64,000 bases of DNA from Hyphomicrobium nitrativorans NL23 (GCF_000503895.1 NC_022997.1:2128501-2192500), one strand, 5' to 3'; numbered from the stretch's first letter, positions 20,701 to 29,092 are shown. Notes: generated from the letters alone by a model not told the origin. Numbers and translations: made by a program.

Positions 20701-21214
20701 GGCGGTTGCCTCGATGAAGGGCGGCGACCTGGACGACGCTGCCGACAAATGGAGCCCGGAGATCGCAATCGGCGTTTCGGTGCTGATCCCGGAAAGCTAC
20801 GTCACGGATCTGCAACTCCGGCTCGGGCTTTACCGGCGTCTCTCGTCTCTCGAAACGCGCGCGGAGATCGACGCGTTCGCGGCGGAGCTGGTGGACCGCT
20901 TCGGCGAGCTGCCGGCGGAGGTCGATCACCTGCTCGATGTCATGGAGATCAAGGGGCTGTGCCGGGCTGCGGGCATTGCGCGCGTCGATGCGGGGCCGAA
21001 GGGCGCCGTCGTCACCTTCCATCGCAATACGTTCGCCAACGCGCAGGGGCTGGCGACGTTCCTGCAGCTCTCGCGCGGGCAGGCGCGGTTGCAGCCGGAC
21101 CACAAGCTCGTGTTCAAGGGTGCGTGGGATCAGGCGGACGTGCGCTTCAAGGGCGTGCGCCAGCTCGTCTCGGCCCTCGCGAACATTGCGGCGAAGGGCG
21201 CCGAGGCGGCTTAG
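17738..21214 (+). CDS. mfd: transcription-repair coupling factor
   Basis: Removes RNA polymerase stalled at DNA lesions and recruits UvrA. At 1158 residues it has the full family length. Residues 1-330 are the UvrB-like damage-recognition module (PAWDTVPYDRVGPN). The RNA-polymerase-interacting CarD-like domain starts near 485 (SVGDLVVHADHGIGRFAGL). The RecG-like motor follows: Walker A GDVGFGKTEVALRA near 634, DEEQHFGV near 736, TLSATPIPRTLQLAL, and STAIVESGLDVPNANT with QLRGRVGRSKRRAYAYF in the second RecA fold. The C-terminal regulatory domain ends the protein. It is likely cotranscribed with sdhE. Confidence 0.97.
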   Translation: MSERADLIFTGVPEGLDALVLARLVEEATRADAPGVLVHVARDDRRLEALEGQLRFFAPKLRVSAFPAWDTVPYDRVGPNAEIVGKRITTLSRFALGVKEPVVVLTTVNAVLQRVPPKSYVRNAMKSFVPGQRVDLDRLVQSLSLAGYTRTGTVMEQGEMAVRGGIVDLFPPGRLNPIRLDFFGDTLESIKTFDAETQRTSKSVKKLVLMPVSEVAFGDAAVALFRSRYVELFGGATGDDPLYEAISAGHRYSGEEHWLPLFHETLETLFDYVGDAPVSFDHLADEAVAHRFDQINEHYLARTEGLEAERFGAPPYKPVPPQQMFLDKAAWGKALQGRKIVRLTPFEMTEGEGVRPWRGKGGRSFAPERQNPDANVFDAVVGHVKQIQANHRRALIAAWTPGARERLSSLLADHGLKAVAKVEGYADALALEPGVTGLAVLGIEQGFETPELAVIAEQDILGDRLVRPRRKAKRAADVLTEATSLSVGDLVVHADHGIGRFAGLKTITALGAPHDCLELKYHGGDTLYLPVENIELLSRFGSDDGSTQLDRLGGVAWQSRKAKLKKRLREMAGELIKIAALRQLREAPVLAPPASAYDEFVASFPYEETEDQAASIEAVLGDLQAGRPMDRLVCGDVGFGKTEVALRAAFVTAMNGLQVAIVVPTTLLARQHTQTVRERFKGLPLKIAQASRFVSPKELGEVKDGIKTGTVDIVVGTHALLGKQIEFQRLGLIVIDEEQHFGVTHKERLKQLREDVHVLTLSATPIPRTLQLALTGVRELSLITTPPVDRLAVRTYISPFDPVVLTDALKRERDRGGQTYYVAPHISDLDSVAEFLAEAVPHLKVARAHGQLSPGELEDVMTAFYEGKYDVLLSTAIVESGLDVPNANTLIVHRADMFGLAALYQLRGRVGRSKRRAYAYFTTPPGKALTEGAEKRLKVLQSLDTLGAGFSLASHDLDIRGAGNLLGEEQSGHIREVGFELYQSMLEEAVASMKGGDLDDAADKWSPEIAIGVSVLIPESYVTDLQLRLGLYRRLSSLETRAEIDAFAAELVDRFGELPAEVDHLLDVMEIKGLCRAAGIARVDAGPKGAVVTFHRNTFANAQGLATFLQLSRGQARLQPDHKLVFKGAWDQADVRFKGVRQLVSALANIAAKGAEAA

Positions 21215-21460
21215 GGACCCATTGTGGCGTCCGCCCCTCATGCGGCATGTCTCGAAACAACCGCCGTGCGCCGCAGGGGCAGAGGCCGTTTCGGCCAAGC
21301 TTCTCGATCAGCGTCACATCGCCCGTTTCGGACCATGGCGTTGCCGCCCGTCAAGCCGTTCGCCGCCGGGCGCTCTCACTTAGTTGATGTGGACCCTTCG
21401 AAGGCTCGCTATATGTCAGTGCGGATACAAAAAGTGATTCGGTGCCTTAGCAAGGGGATA
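21215..21460. other. gap between mfd and fliG-like gene; no gene seen
   Basis: No frame here has a credible start and composition. An ATG at 21413 opens a short frame that is not in phase with fliG and stops at 21517. The right end carries the palindrome described separately. Confidence 0.5.
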
Positions 21461-21478
21461 CCCCAAATTTGGGGGGAG
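21461..21478 (+). promoter_or_regulatory. 14-bp perfect palindrome overlapping the fliG Shine-Dalgarno
   Basis: CCCCAAATTTGGGG is a perfect palindrome whose right half merges into GGGGGGAG, the apparent ribosome site 7 bases before the CTG at 21486. The upstream GGGGATACCCC offers a competing hairpin. Either protein binding or RNA pairing could mask the ribosome site. Confidence 0.5.
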
Positions 21479-21485
21479 CTGCCCG

Positions 21486-22517
21486 CTGAAAACGCAGGCG
21501 CACAGGCAGGATGCTGAAGCCCCGCTTTCGGGGACGGCGAAGGTTGCCGCGCTTCTCCTTGCGATGAACAGGCAGATTGCGACCCGGGTTCTTCAGCATT
21601 TCGACGAAGATGAGGTCAAGATCGTCGCGCAGGCCGTGAATGATCTTGGCTCCGTTCCAAAGGATACGGTTGACGGGATCATCGAGGAATTCGCTCACGA
21701 AATAAAGTATGGCTCAACGCTGACGGCGACAACGGAGAAGATCCAAGGGCTTCTGGAGGGCGTTTTCAGTCCCGATCAAATCGCGGCGATCATTGCGCAG
21801 ACAGGAAGCAAGTCGGCGGGCGCTGTCTGGAAAAAGCTGCATGAAATCCAGGAGGCGGCGCTCACTCAGTACCTCATGAAGGAACATCCGCAGGTCATTG
21901 CCCTGGTCCTGTCGCGTGCGGACGCCGCAACATCGGCCAGCCTGCTCAAGATGCTGCCGCGGGCTTTGTCGCACGACATCGTGGGGCGAATGCTGAGCTT
22001 GAGGCCCGTCGCCGAACGCCCGCTTGCCCTGCTCGAAATCTCCTTTCTTCAAGATCTCGTTCTCAACGGGCGGCGGGACTCGGATTTATCGCCCCACACC
22101 CGGGTGGCGCAGGTCATCAACAAGATGGACCGGAAGGTGATGGACGAGTGCCTGCAGGCCATCGCATCGTCGAACGAGAAGGATGCCGAGCTGATACGGC
22201 AGCAACTCTTCACCTTCGACGATCTGGGCAAACTGGCGCCGGCCGCCCTTGTCACGGTGTTGGATACGGTCTCCCCGGATGTCGTTGTCAAGGCGCTCTA
22301 CGGTATTGCGAAGGCGTTCCGGGAGCAGATCCTGCAAGCCGTTCCGAGCCGTTCCCGACGGGCAATCGAAGCGGAGATCGAAGGCGGCCCCACTCCAAGC
22401 ACGCGCAATGCCGTGAAAGCTCAGCGTGTCATTGCAGATATCGCACTGGAATTGATCGAGCGCGGGGTCATCGAGGTCGGAGGCGAGGACGCCGAGGATG
22501 ACGAACCCACAACGTAG
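21486..22517 (+). CDS. fliG: flagellar motor switch protein FliG, probable CTG start
   Basis: Rotor protein that couples stator torque to the flagellar C-ring. Family features include LSGTAKVAALLLAM, RVLQHFDEDEVK, the middle-domain EHPQVIALVLS, and the C-terminal LFTFDDLGKLAPAALV with DVVVKALYGIAKAFREQIL. The first ATG (21564) falls inside the conserved LLLAM helix and would remove the start of the N-terminal domain. The in-frame CTG at 21486 has GGGGGGAG 7 bases upstream and gives 343 residues, the normal length, so CTG is proposed. The motor C-domain is divergent from textbook FliG. No other flagellar gene is adjacent. Confidence 0.8.
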   Translation: MKTQAHRQDAEAPLSGTAKVAALLLAMNRQIATRVLQHFDEDEVKIVAQAVNDLGSVPKDTVDGIIEEFAHEIKYGSTLTATTEKIQGLLEGVFSPDQIAAIIAQTGSKSAGAVWKKLHEIQEAALTQYLMKEHPQVIALVLSRADAATSASLLKMLPRALSHDIVGRMLSLRPVAERPLALLEISFLQDLVLNGRRDSDLSPHTRVAQVINKMDRKVMDECLQAIASSNEKDAELIRQQLFTFDDLGKLAPAALVTVLDTVSPDVVVKALYGIAKAFREQILQAVPSRSRRAIEAEIEGGPTPSTRNAVKAQRVIADIALELIERGVIEVGGEDAEDDEPTT

Positions 22518-22640
22518 CCGTGCGGCTCGGTGGGGTACATTTTCCGATCCCATCGCAACACCTGTTCGGCAGAGACGGAGCGAGAGGCCGTCAGCCTGGT
22601 TTGCTTGCGATCGCCGGATGCGCGAAAAACAGGTTCCGGA

Positions 22641-24176
22641 TCACATGCGGACGAGGCCCGCGCGCCTGATCTTGCCGTTTGCGGTGCGGGGCAGCGCGTC
22701 GACGAAGCGGATTTCGCGCGGGCATTTGTAGGCGGCGAGCCGTTCGGTCGCGAAGGCCATGATCGCGTTTGCATCGCGGGGCGCATCGTCCTTCATGACA
22801 ACGAAAGCACCGACGATGTGCACGTCCGCGCGCACGGCAAGCTCGGCGCAGGCGACTTCGGCGATGCCGGGATGGGCTGCGAGGACGGCTTCCACTTCAA
22901 GCGGCGAGACGCGATAGCCGAGCGCCTTCATCACCTCGTTGTTGCGGCCCGTGTGGGTGATGTAGCCATCGGCATCCATGGTGCCGAGGTCGCCGCCGAC
23001 GAACCACTCTCCGCGCGTGACTTCGGCCTGCTCGGCTGCGCGGTTCCAGTAGCCGAGCATGAGGCCACGGTCGGAGCGGTGGACGGCGATGAGGCCTTCG
23101 GTCTCCGGGGGCAGCGGCTCGTCCGGACCGTCGACGGGAAGGATGACGACGTTGCGGCCTGGTTGGGCTTTTCCGACGGTGCCGGGTCTGCGCGGCACGG
23201 TGGGGCTGGTCGAGATGTAGGTCGAGAGCTCGCTCATGCCGAGCCCTTCGTGGATCTCGCGCCCGGATCGCGCGGCCCATTCGTCGAACAGGCCGTGCGG
23301 GGGCGCTTCGCCTGCCATCAGGCCGTGACGCAGCGAAGGGATCGCTGCGGGTGTGACGTCGGCGTATTTGAGCATCTGGCGGAAGACGCCGGGGACGCCC
23401 GCGAAGAGGGTGGCGTCGGTGTCGCGGATCAGGCGCGGCCAGAATGCCGGATCTTTTTCGCCGGTATAGATGATGGCGGTTGCGCCGTTGGCCCATGGGT
23501 CGGTGAGGCCGACGCCGAGGGTGAACGTCCAGTTGAAGGCGCCCGCATGCAGGACGCGGTCGTCTGGGCGGAGGCCGTACCAACCCTGGTACATGGGGCG
23601 GCGGCCGATTGCCGAACGGTGGGCGTGCAGCACGCCTTTCGGGCGGGCCGTCGTGCCGGAGGTGTAGATCAGGAAAGCCGGGTCTTCGGCGCGGGTCGGT
23701 GCATAATCGATGCGCGGGCCTTCGCGCATCATGCGGGCGATGTCGTCGGGCGAGAGGAGGAGGGGTGCGGAGGCAAGCGCCGAGGTGTCGAGCGGCGAGA
23801 GGCAGGCAACCGCCGCCGCGCCGCTGTCTTCAAGCAGGAAGAGCGCTTCGGGCTCGGTGAGCTGGTTCGATGCAGGGAGAGCCACGAGACCGGCCGCGAT
23901 GACCGCAAAGAAGAGGACTGCGTACGCGCTCGTGTTGTCGAGGCGGATCAGCACGCGGTCGCCGGGCTTGAGACCGGCTTGGCGGAGCGCGCCCGCCGTG
24001 CGCAGGACGGCGTCTTCGAGGTCGGCGTAGGTCCAGATCTCGGCAGGCGGCGCGCCGGGCGCCGCGATGACGAGCAGCGCGGGCTTGGTGGGCGTGGCCA
24101 GGGTGCCTGCTTCGAGGCAGTAGCGGGCCATGTTGAACGGCGGATTTTCAGCGGGGGTATAGAACGGCGTGATCAT
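22641..24176 (-). CDS. AMP-binding acyl/aryl-CoA synthetase (benzoate-CoA ligase-like)
   Basis: A 511-residue ANL-superfamily ligase that activates a carboxylic acid with ATP and CoA. The P-loop is YTSGTTARPKGVLHAHRS; the A5 motif is GLGMSELSTYISTS; the hinge GEWFVGGDLGTMDADGYITHTGRNNEVMK is shown here as two parts, GDLGTMDADGY and GRNNEVMKALGYRVSPLEVE; the C-terminal catalytic Lys is in RTANGKIRR. ATG at 24176 (MITPFYTPAENPPFNMARY) is chosen because upstream frame extension is low-complexity. The 'NMARYCLE' start resembles benzoate/acyl-CoA ligases for small aromatic or short-chain acids. No aromatic degradation genes are next to it, so the substrate is open. Confidence 0.85.
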   Translation of the reverse strand: MITPFYTPAENPPFNMARYCLEAGTLATPTKPALLVIAAPGAPPAEIWTYADLEDAVLRTAGALRQAGLKPGDRVLIRLDNTSAYAVLFFAVIAAGLVALPASNQLTEPEALFLLEDSGAAAVACLSPLDTSALASAPLLLSPDDIARMMREGPRIDYAPTRAEDPAFLIYTSGTTARPKGVLHAHRSAIGRRPMYQGWYGLRPDDRVLHAGAFNWTFTLGVGLTDPWANGATAIIYTGEKDPAFWPRLIRDTDATLFAGVPGVFRQMLKYADVTPAAIPSLRHGLMAGEAPPHGLFDEWAARSGREIHEGLGMSELSTYISTSPTVPRRPGTVGKAQPGRNVVILPVDGPDEPLPPETEGLIAVHRSDRGLMLGYWNRAAEQAEVTRGEWFVGGDLGTMDADGYITHTGRNNEVMKALGYRVSPLEVEAVLAAHPGIAEVACAELAVRADVHIVGAFVVMKDDAPRDANAIMAFATERLAAYKCPREIRFVDALPRTANGKIRRAGLVRM

Positions 24177-24241
24177 GGCCGGGCTTTTAGCGCAAAACAC
24201 CGTGTGCGTCCTCGCGCACACTGCCGCTCTGTCGATCAGGC

Positions 24242-26070
24242 TTAATTCCGCGGGCCGACCCACCAACTGTCGACGTTGAAGCCCGAAAGCGGCGTCGTTT
24301 CGGGATGTCCGAGGCGCTTCCACGAGGCCACCCACTGGGCGGGCGGATGGAAGAGCGGGATAACGTAGTGGCCCGAAAGCAGGACGCGGTCGAGGGCGCG
24401 GACGGCCGAGACGAAATCCTCGTCGTCCTTGGCGGCGAGCATGGCGGCGATCATCGCGTCGGCGGCAGGGTTCTTGACGCCCGCATAATTGAACGATCCC
24501 GGATTGTCCGCAACGCCGGAGGACCAACGGAAGAGCTGTTCGTTGCCTGGCGAGAGGGATGAGGGCCATGTGAACTGGATCATATCGAAATCGTAGTTGC
24601 GCAGCCGCTGCTGATACTGGGCGCTGTCCACGACGCGCACGCGCGCTGAGATGCCGATCTTCGCGAGATCGTTCACGAAGGCGCCGAGCAGGCGCTCCTG
24701 GCTGATGTTGGCGGCGAGGATTTCGAAACTGAGCGGGCGTCCGGTTTCTGTGTGGACGAGGCGGCGGTTCTTCAATTCGTAGCCCGCGGCTTCGAGCATC
24801 TCGTAGGCGCTGCGCGCGTTCGTGCGATTGTGGGGTGTGCCGTCGCTTTCGGGAACGCGGTAGGTGCCGTCGAGGATCTCGGGGAGCACGGCATCGGAGA
24901 ACGGCGCGAGGAGTGCGCGTTCGCGCGCGTCGGCGGGCTTGCGGGCGGACGAGAGCATGGAGCGCTCGAAATAGCTCTCGGTGCGTTTGTAGAGGCCGTG
25001 AAAGAAGCTCTTGTTGACCCATTCGAAGTTGAAGAGGTGAATCAAGGCTTCGCGCACGCGCGGATCGGAGAACACGGTGCGCCGCGTGTTGAAGACGAGG
25101 CCCGCCATGCCCGCCGGTAACGCGATCGAAATTTCCTCGCGCTGGATGCGTCCGTCACGAGCGGCGGGGAAGTCGTAACCCTTGGCCCATAACGCGGGAT
25201 CGTCCTCGTTCCTGAGGTCGATGTTGCCGGTGCGGAAGGCTTCGAACTGGGCCGAGCCGTCGCGGTAGTAGTCGAAGCGGATCTCGTCGAAGTTGAAGCG
25301 TCCGCGGTTCACCGGCAGGTCGCGGCCCCAATAGTCGGGATTGCGTACGTAGGTAATCGAGCGGCCGGGGCTCACGTTCGCGATGCGATAGGGGCCCGAG
25401 CCGACGATGGGCGTGAGCGTCGTTTCCTCGAAGCGTTCGGGGTCGATCAGGTGGCTTGGCAGGATCGGCATCAGGCCGAGGATGAGCGGAAGCTCGCGGT
25501 CTTCGGCATCGGCAAAGACGAAGCGGACGGTGTGGTCGTCGAGAGCTTCGGCTTTGGCGACCTTGCGATAGTAGGTGCGGAAGTTCGGGCGGCCTTTGTC
25601 GCGCAGGATCTGGTGAGAGAACAGCACGTCCTTGGCCGTGATCGGCGTGCCGTCCGAGAAGCGCGCGCGCTCGTCGAGGTGGAACGTCACTTCGCTGCGG
25701 TTCTCGGGGACGGTGATCTCGCGGGCGATGAGGCCGTAGAGCGTGAACGGCTCGTCGAGGCTTCGCGCCATCAGGGGTTCGATGACGAATTCGCGGATGC
25801 CCTGGACGGTTTCGCCACGGACGATCATCGGGTTCAGATTATCGAAGGAGCCGGACGAGCCGAGCGTGATGCGTCCGCCCTTGGGGCGTCCGGGGTGACG
25901 TAGGGGAAGGCTGCAAAGCCCGGCGGAAGATCGGGCTCGCCGTGCATCGAGATGGCGTGCGTGCGCGAGGCCGCGGCGGGGGCCGGTGCGGGGGCGGGCT
26001 CGGGACGCGCGGTGCCTGGCGCCAGGAGCGTCACGAGGCCCATGAGCCCGGCGAAGATCAGTCTCTTCAC
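24242..26070 (-). CDS. peptide/oligopeptide-type extracellular solute-binding protein (family 5), with apparent 1-nt frameshift
   Basis: Periplasmic binding protein for an ABC importer of the YejA/DppA type. A GTG start at 26070, with AGGAGAG upstream, gives a signal peptide (MKRLIFAGLMGLVTLLAPGTA). The mature start HAISMHGEPDLPPGF...VTPDAP runs to about residue 62. The rest, KGGRITLGSSGSFDNLNPM to the C-terminus, is in the next frame. Adding one C to the CCCC (plus-strand GGGG at 25883-25886) restores DAPKGG, the invariant family junction. The repaired protein is about 609 residues, normal for the family. No permease or ATPase gene is adjacent. Confidence 0.85.
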
Positions 26071-26415
26071 GGAAGTTCTCTCCTGCGGGGGCGCCGCAAC
26101 ACCTTGGAATTGCTGGCAGCCGGTGCAGTCCGTAGCACACCTCCGCGGCGGGGACATGGCGGATGCGGGAATTTCGCCTGCGTGGCGGCTTTGCCACTGG
26201 CGCCGACTTTTGCTCTGTGTACGATTGCGGCCGTGTTTCCGTGGCCACGGGATTGCCGCATTCCAGGCTTTAGTGCCGGGCCGGATGACGCTTTGACGCG
26301 TCAGGACGCGCGCGCCCTGGAATTGCCGACCGAGTGCCGCGGAGTGGGGTCGAGCCGCGAGGCGGGGTTTGCTGGCGGCTCCTGGACTGGCTCATAACGA
26401 AAGGTCGATTTTCCT
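26071..26415. other. divergent intergenic region between the solute-binding protein gene and ialB
   Basis: No gene is supported. It must hold promoters for both flanking genes. A perfect 10-bp palindrome TGACGCGTCA lies at 26294-26303, about 110 bases before ialB, and is a possible regulator site. No other clear signal is seen. Confidence 0.4.
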
Positions 26416-27231
26416 ATGTCTCATAGAGATGGCATTGCAACGGGCTTGAGGCGCGGTGCGGCGGCGGGCGGCGTTGCTCTCGCGCTCATCCTTGGCATGA
26501 CCGCGCACGGTGGTCTCGCGATCGCGGACGATGCCAAGAAGGCAGAGGCTGCGGCGCCCGAGGGCCGCCAGAGCGCATGGGTCAAGCTGTGCGAAAAGTC
26601 TCCGCTCGTTCGCCGCGAGAAAGAAGGCGACGAGGTTAAAGAGGTGAAGGAAGAGAAAGACATCTGCCTCACCCACCACGAACGCCTCGACGGCAACTCG
26701 GGCATGGTTCTCGTCTCGGCCGCGATCCGGCAGGTCGAGGGCTCCGAGCACGAGCACCTCATGATCATGGTGCCGCTCGGCATGGCAATCCCGCCGGGTC
26801 TCAAGGCTGCCGTCTACAGCAAGGAGCAGTGGGAGAAGGCGGCCAAGAACGAGCAGGTGGACGATGCCGAGCTGAAGCCTGTCGATCTCAAGTTCTCGCT
26901 CTGCCACGCTTCAGGCTGCACGGCCGAGGTCGAGGCGACGAAGGAGATCATCGAGCAGATGAAGACGGGCGGCGGCATGATGGTGCTCGCCATGAACGCG
27001 CAGGCGCAGCCGGTGGGCTTCCCCGTTCCGCTCGACGGTTTCGGTGATGCGTTCAGCGGCCAGCCGGTCGACAATGAAGAATACAAGAAGGCGCGCGGGC
27101 AGTTGATGGCGCAGATCCGCCAGCGTCAGCAGGAAGCCTACGAGAAGTGGAAGGAAGAGCAGATCAAGCTGTTGCCTCCGCAGCCCGGCGCCGAGGGCGT
27201 TGCTGGCGCCGCCGCCGAGAAAAAAGAATAA
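26416..27231 (+). CDS. ialB: invasion-associated locus B (IalB) family secreted protein
   Basis: A 271-residue exported protein of the IalB family, common in Hyphomicrobiales. A signal segment (about residues 12-38, GVALALILGMTAHGGLAIA) precedes the mature domain with SAWVKLCEKSPLVRR, ICLTHHERLD, MVPLGMAIPPGLK and SLCHASGCTAEVEATKEII. Four conserved Cys residues could form two disulfides. The C-terminus is a charged helix (IRQRQQEAYEKWKEEQIK) with a short Ala-rich tail. The name comes from Bartonella, where IalB is linked to red-cell entry, but free-living relatives carry it too, so no virulence role is implied. A strong bidirectional terminator follows. Confidence 0.85.
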   Translation: MSHRDGIATGLRRGAAAGGVALALILGMTAHGGLAIADDAKKAEAAAPEGRQSAWVKLCEKSPLVRREKEGDEVKEVKEEKDICLTHHERLDGNSGMVLVSAAIRQVEGSEHEHLMIMVPLGMAIPPGLKAAVYSKEQWEKAAKNEQVDDAELKPVDLKFSLCHASGCTAEVEATKEIIEQMKTGGGMMVLAMNAQAQPVGFPVPLDGFGDAFSGQPVDNEEYKKARGQLMAQIRQRQQEAYEKWKEEQIKLLPPQPGAEGVAGAAAEKKE

Positions 27232-27255
27232 AAGGTCCGCTTGTTGGACAAACGA

Positions 27256-27283
27256 AAAACCGCCCGGAAACGGGCGGTTTTTT
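27256..27283 (+). terminator. bidirectional rho-independent terminator after ialB
   Basis: AAAACCGCCCG-GAAA-CGGGCGGTTTT, an 11-bp perfect stem with a GAAA tetraloop, followed by further T residues. The A run on the left side makes it work on the minus strand as well. Confidence 0.9.
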
Positions 27284-27300
27284 GTTTGTCTGTTTGTTTT

Positions 27301-27406
27301 CGTACACAAGCTGAGAGAAGCATCGCATAGCAAGCGTGGTGCTATGTGGATGGCCGCGCCACTTGGCGCGGGGGCGCCGTCGCGCCCCGAGCGCCTTCGG
27401 CGCTAT
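27301..27406 (+). repeat. dispersed 3'-UTR hairpin element, copy C1
   Basis: It begins CGTACACAAGCTGAGAGAAGC, then TATGTGGATGG, hairpin 1 CCGCGCC-ACTT-GGCGCGG, then GGGGCGC-CGTC-GCGCCCC and AGCGCC-TTC-GGCGCT. The last two hairpins match copy A with one base difference in the first. It is in sense, downstream of ialB, and faces copy C2. Confidence 0.8.
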
Positions 27407-27429
27407 TTACGCATCAAACCGCAATACTG

Positions 27430-27545
27430 AAGAGAAACGGCTGCGAAGCAGCCCGGGAGCAAGGCGACCCGGCGCAAGTGCGCCGGACATCCACAAAGCA
27501 GAACGGTTCTTATCCGAAGCTTCTCTCAGCTTGTGTCAGCTCATA
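27430..27545 (-). repeat. dispersed 3'-UTR hairpin element, copy C2
   Basis: Reading on the minus strand, the element starts GACACAAGCTGAGAGAAGC, continues TTCGGATAAG and TTTGTGGATGT, then hairpin 1 CCGGCGC-ACTT-GCGCCGG, the linker GGTCGCCTTGCTCCC and hairpin 2 GGCTGC-TTC-GCAGCC followed by GTTTCTCTT. It begins within 10 bases of the hspQ stop, in sense with hspQ. Confidence 0.85.
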
Positions 27546-27547
27546 AC

Positions 27548-27940
27548 TCAGTGCGGCTGGATGAAGACGGCGCGGTAGCGGCCGTCCTCGTCTTCGACGA
27601 AGTAGTCGCTGAGCTGGGGATGGCGCAGGGGCTCGCCGCTGGTGTCGGGGAGCAGGTTCTGCTCGGAGACGTAGGCGATGTATTCCGTTTCGTCGTTCTC
27701 GGCCAGCAGGTGGTAGAAGGGCTGATCCTTGACGGGCCGGATCTCGGCCGGAATCGACTCCCACCAGTCCTCGGTGTTGTTGAACACGGGATCGATATCG
27801 AACACCACGCCGCGGAAGGCATAGACGCGATGGCGCACGACCTGGCCGAGCGCATACTTCGCGCGGCGCACGGCCGGTTCGGCGGTACGCTTGCGACGGC
27901 GGCGGCGCGTCGCGGGGGCGGCTGATTTGCGCGGTGGCAT
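27548..27940 (-). CDS. hspQ: heat shock protein HspQ / hemimethylated-DNA-binding-like protein
   Basis: A 130-residue protein. The N-terminus is a very basic, Arg-rich extension (RRRRRKR), followed by the YccV/HspQ domain: AKYALGQVVRHRVYAFRGVVFDIDP, WWESIPAEIRPVKDQPFYHLL, YVSEQNLLPDTSGEPLRHP and FVEDEDGRYRAVF. In E. coli HspQ is a specificity factor for Lon and was first described as binding hemimethylated oriC. The start is set at ATG 27940 (MPPRKSAAP); an upstream in-frame Met would add 17 residues. The basic N-terminal tail is longer than in the E. coli protein (105 residues). A 3'-UTR element copy follows the stop. Confidence 0.88.
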   Translation of the reverse strand: MPPRKSAAPATRRRRRKRTAEPAVRRAKYALGQVVRHRVYAFRGVVFDIDPVFNNTEDWWESIPAEIRPVKDQPFYHLLAENDETEYIAYVSEQNLLPDTSGEPLRHPQLSDYFVEDEDGRYRAVFIQPH

Positions 27941-28036
27941 CGGTGGTTCCCTACGAGGGCTCATTCGAGGCGAGCACTCCCTGGATGTCAATAAAACTCG
28001 CGAATAGAGTTGATGCGGCTCGTCGGCCGGGCTGCG

Positions 28037-29092
28037 TCAGAAGCCGTAGACAGCGGCGCGCTCGGGATCCTTCGTGGCGACGAGGCGTGCGAGATCCACG
28101 ATGACCTTGGCCTGCTTCCAGGTTGCGTCGTCCTGCATTTTGCCGTCGATCATGACCGCGCCGGTGCCGTCGGGCATGGCCTCCAGAATGCGCCTGGCAA
28201 AGGCCACTTCCTTCTCGTCCGGCGAGAACACGCGCTTGGCGATCGCGATCTGCGAGGGATGCAGCGTCCATGCGCCGAGGCAGCCCTGGATGAAGGAGTT
28301 GCGGAACTGCGCTTCGCACGCGGGGCCGTCTGAGAAGTCGCCGAAGGGGCCGTAGAAGGGCTTCAGGCCGTAAGAGAGACATGCGTCGACCATACGGCCC
28401 ACGGTGTAGTGCCACAGGTCCTGCTGGTAGCGCGCGCGGGCTGCGGCGACGTCGCCGTCCGCGTCGGCAAGAACGGTGTAATCGGGATGGCCGCCGCCGA
28501 CGCGTGTCGTCTTCATGCCGCGGGAAGCCGCAAGGTCGGCCGGGCCGAGGCTCATGCCGTGCATCCGCGGCGAGGCGGCCGCAATGGCTTCCACATTCTT
28601 CACGCCCTCGGCCGTTTCGAGGATGGCGTGGATCAGGATCGGCCGCGTCACCTTATGGCGGGCTTCGAGCTGCGCCAGGAGCTGATCGAGGTAGTGGATG
28701 TCCCACGGGCCCTCGACCTTGGGCAGCATGATCACGTCGACCTTGTTGCCGGCCTCGCGGACGATTTCGGTGACGTCGTCGAGCATCCAGGGCGAGTTGA
28801 GGCAGTTGATGCGCGTCCAGAGGCCCGTCTGCCCGAAATCGTTTTCGAGCGCCATCTGGATGAAGCCGCGGCGGGCCGCTTCCTTGTCGCCGACGGGGAT
28901 CGCATCTTCGAGGTTGCCGAGCACAACATCGACGTCGGCTGCGATGTCCTTGATCTTGGAGCGAATTTTCTCGTTGTGGGGCGGCACGAAGTGGATCATG
29001 CGCTCAAGCCGCACGGGAAGGGCACGGTAGGGCTCGGGGGCTCCGATGGCCAGCGGCGCGAAGTGTTTCTGCGGCGTACGGACGGCGCTCAT
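28037..29092 (-). CDS. mcl: L-malyl-CoA / beta-methylmalyl-CoA lyase (CitE-like)
   Basis: Cleaves malyl-CoA to acetyl-CoA and glyoxylate and makes or splits methylmalyl-CoA, as in the ethylmalonyl-CoA pathway or the serine cycle. At 351 residues it has the length of the alphaproteobacterial Mcl1 type rather than the shorter citrate lyase beta chain. Motifs include [32 protein letters not shown] (metal-binding acidic region), [27 protein letters not shown] and GACLHPSQ-like [17 protein letters not shown]. Together with phaZ 107 bases downstream it points to C2/PHB metabolism. No other serine-cycle gene is in the window, so methylotrophy is not shown. Confidence 0.88.
   Translation of the reverse strand: MSAVRTPQKHFAPLAIGAPEPYRALPVRLERMIHFVPPHNEKIRSKIKDIAADVDVVLGNLEDAIPVGDKEAARRGFIQMALENDFGQTGLWTRINCLNSPWMLDDVTEIVREAGNKVDVIMLPKVEGPWDIHYLDQLLAQLEARHKVTRPILIHAILETAEGVKNVEAIAAASPRMHGMSLGPADLAASRGMKTTRVGGGHPDYTVLADADGDVAAARARYQQDLWHYTVGRMVDACLSYGLKPFYGPFGDFSDGPACEAQFRNSFIQGCLGAWTLHPSQIAIAKRVFSPDEKEVAFARRILEAMPDGTGAVMIDGKMQDDATWKQAKVIVDLARLVATKDPERAAVYGF

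Noticed and set aside
17465-21387. Long open frames on both strands across sdhE-mfd (for example about 760 codons on the minus strand and about 820 on a second plus frame)
   Set aside because: They are shadows caused by GC-rich third positions; the translated products are Arg/Ala/Gly-rich with no domain, while the mfd frame has every family motif.
21413-21517. ATG at 21413 as the start of fliG
   Set aside because: It is in a different phase and would need an indel before 21517; the CTG at 21486 explains the N-terminus without changing the sequence, although a miscounted G run cannot be excluded.
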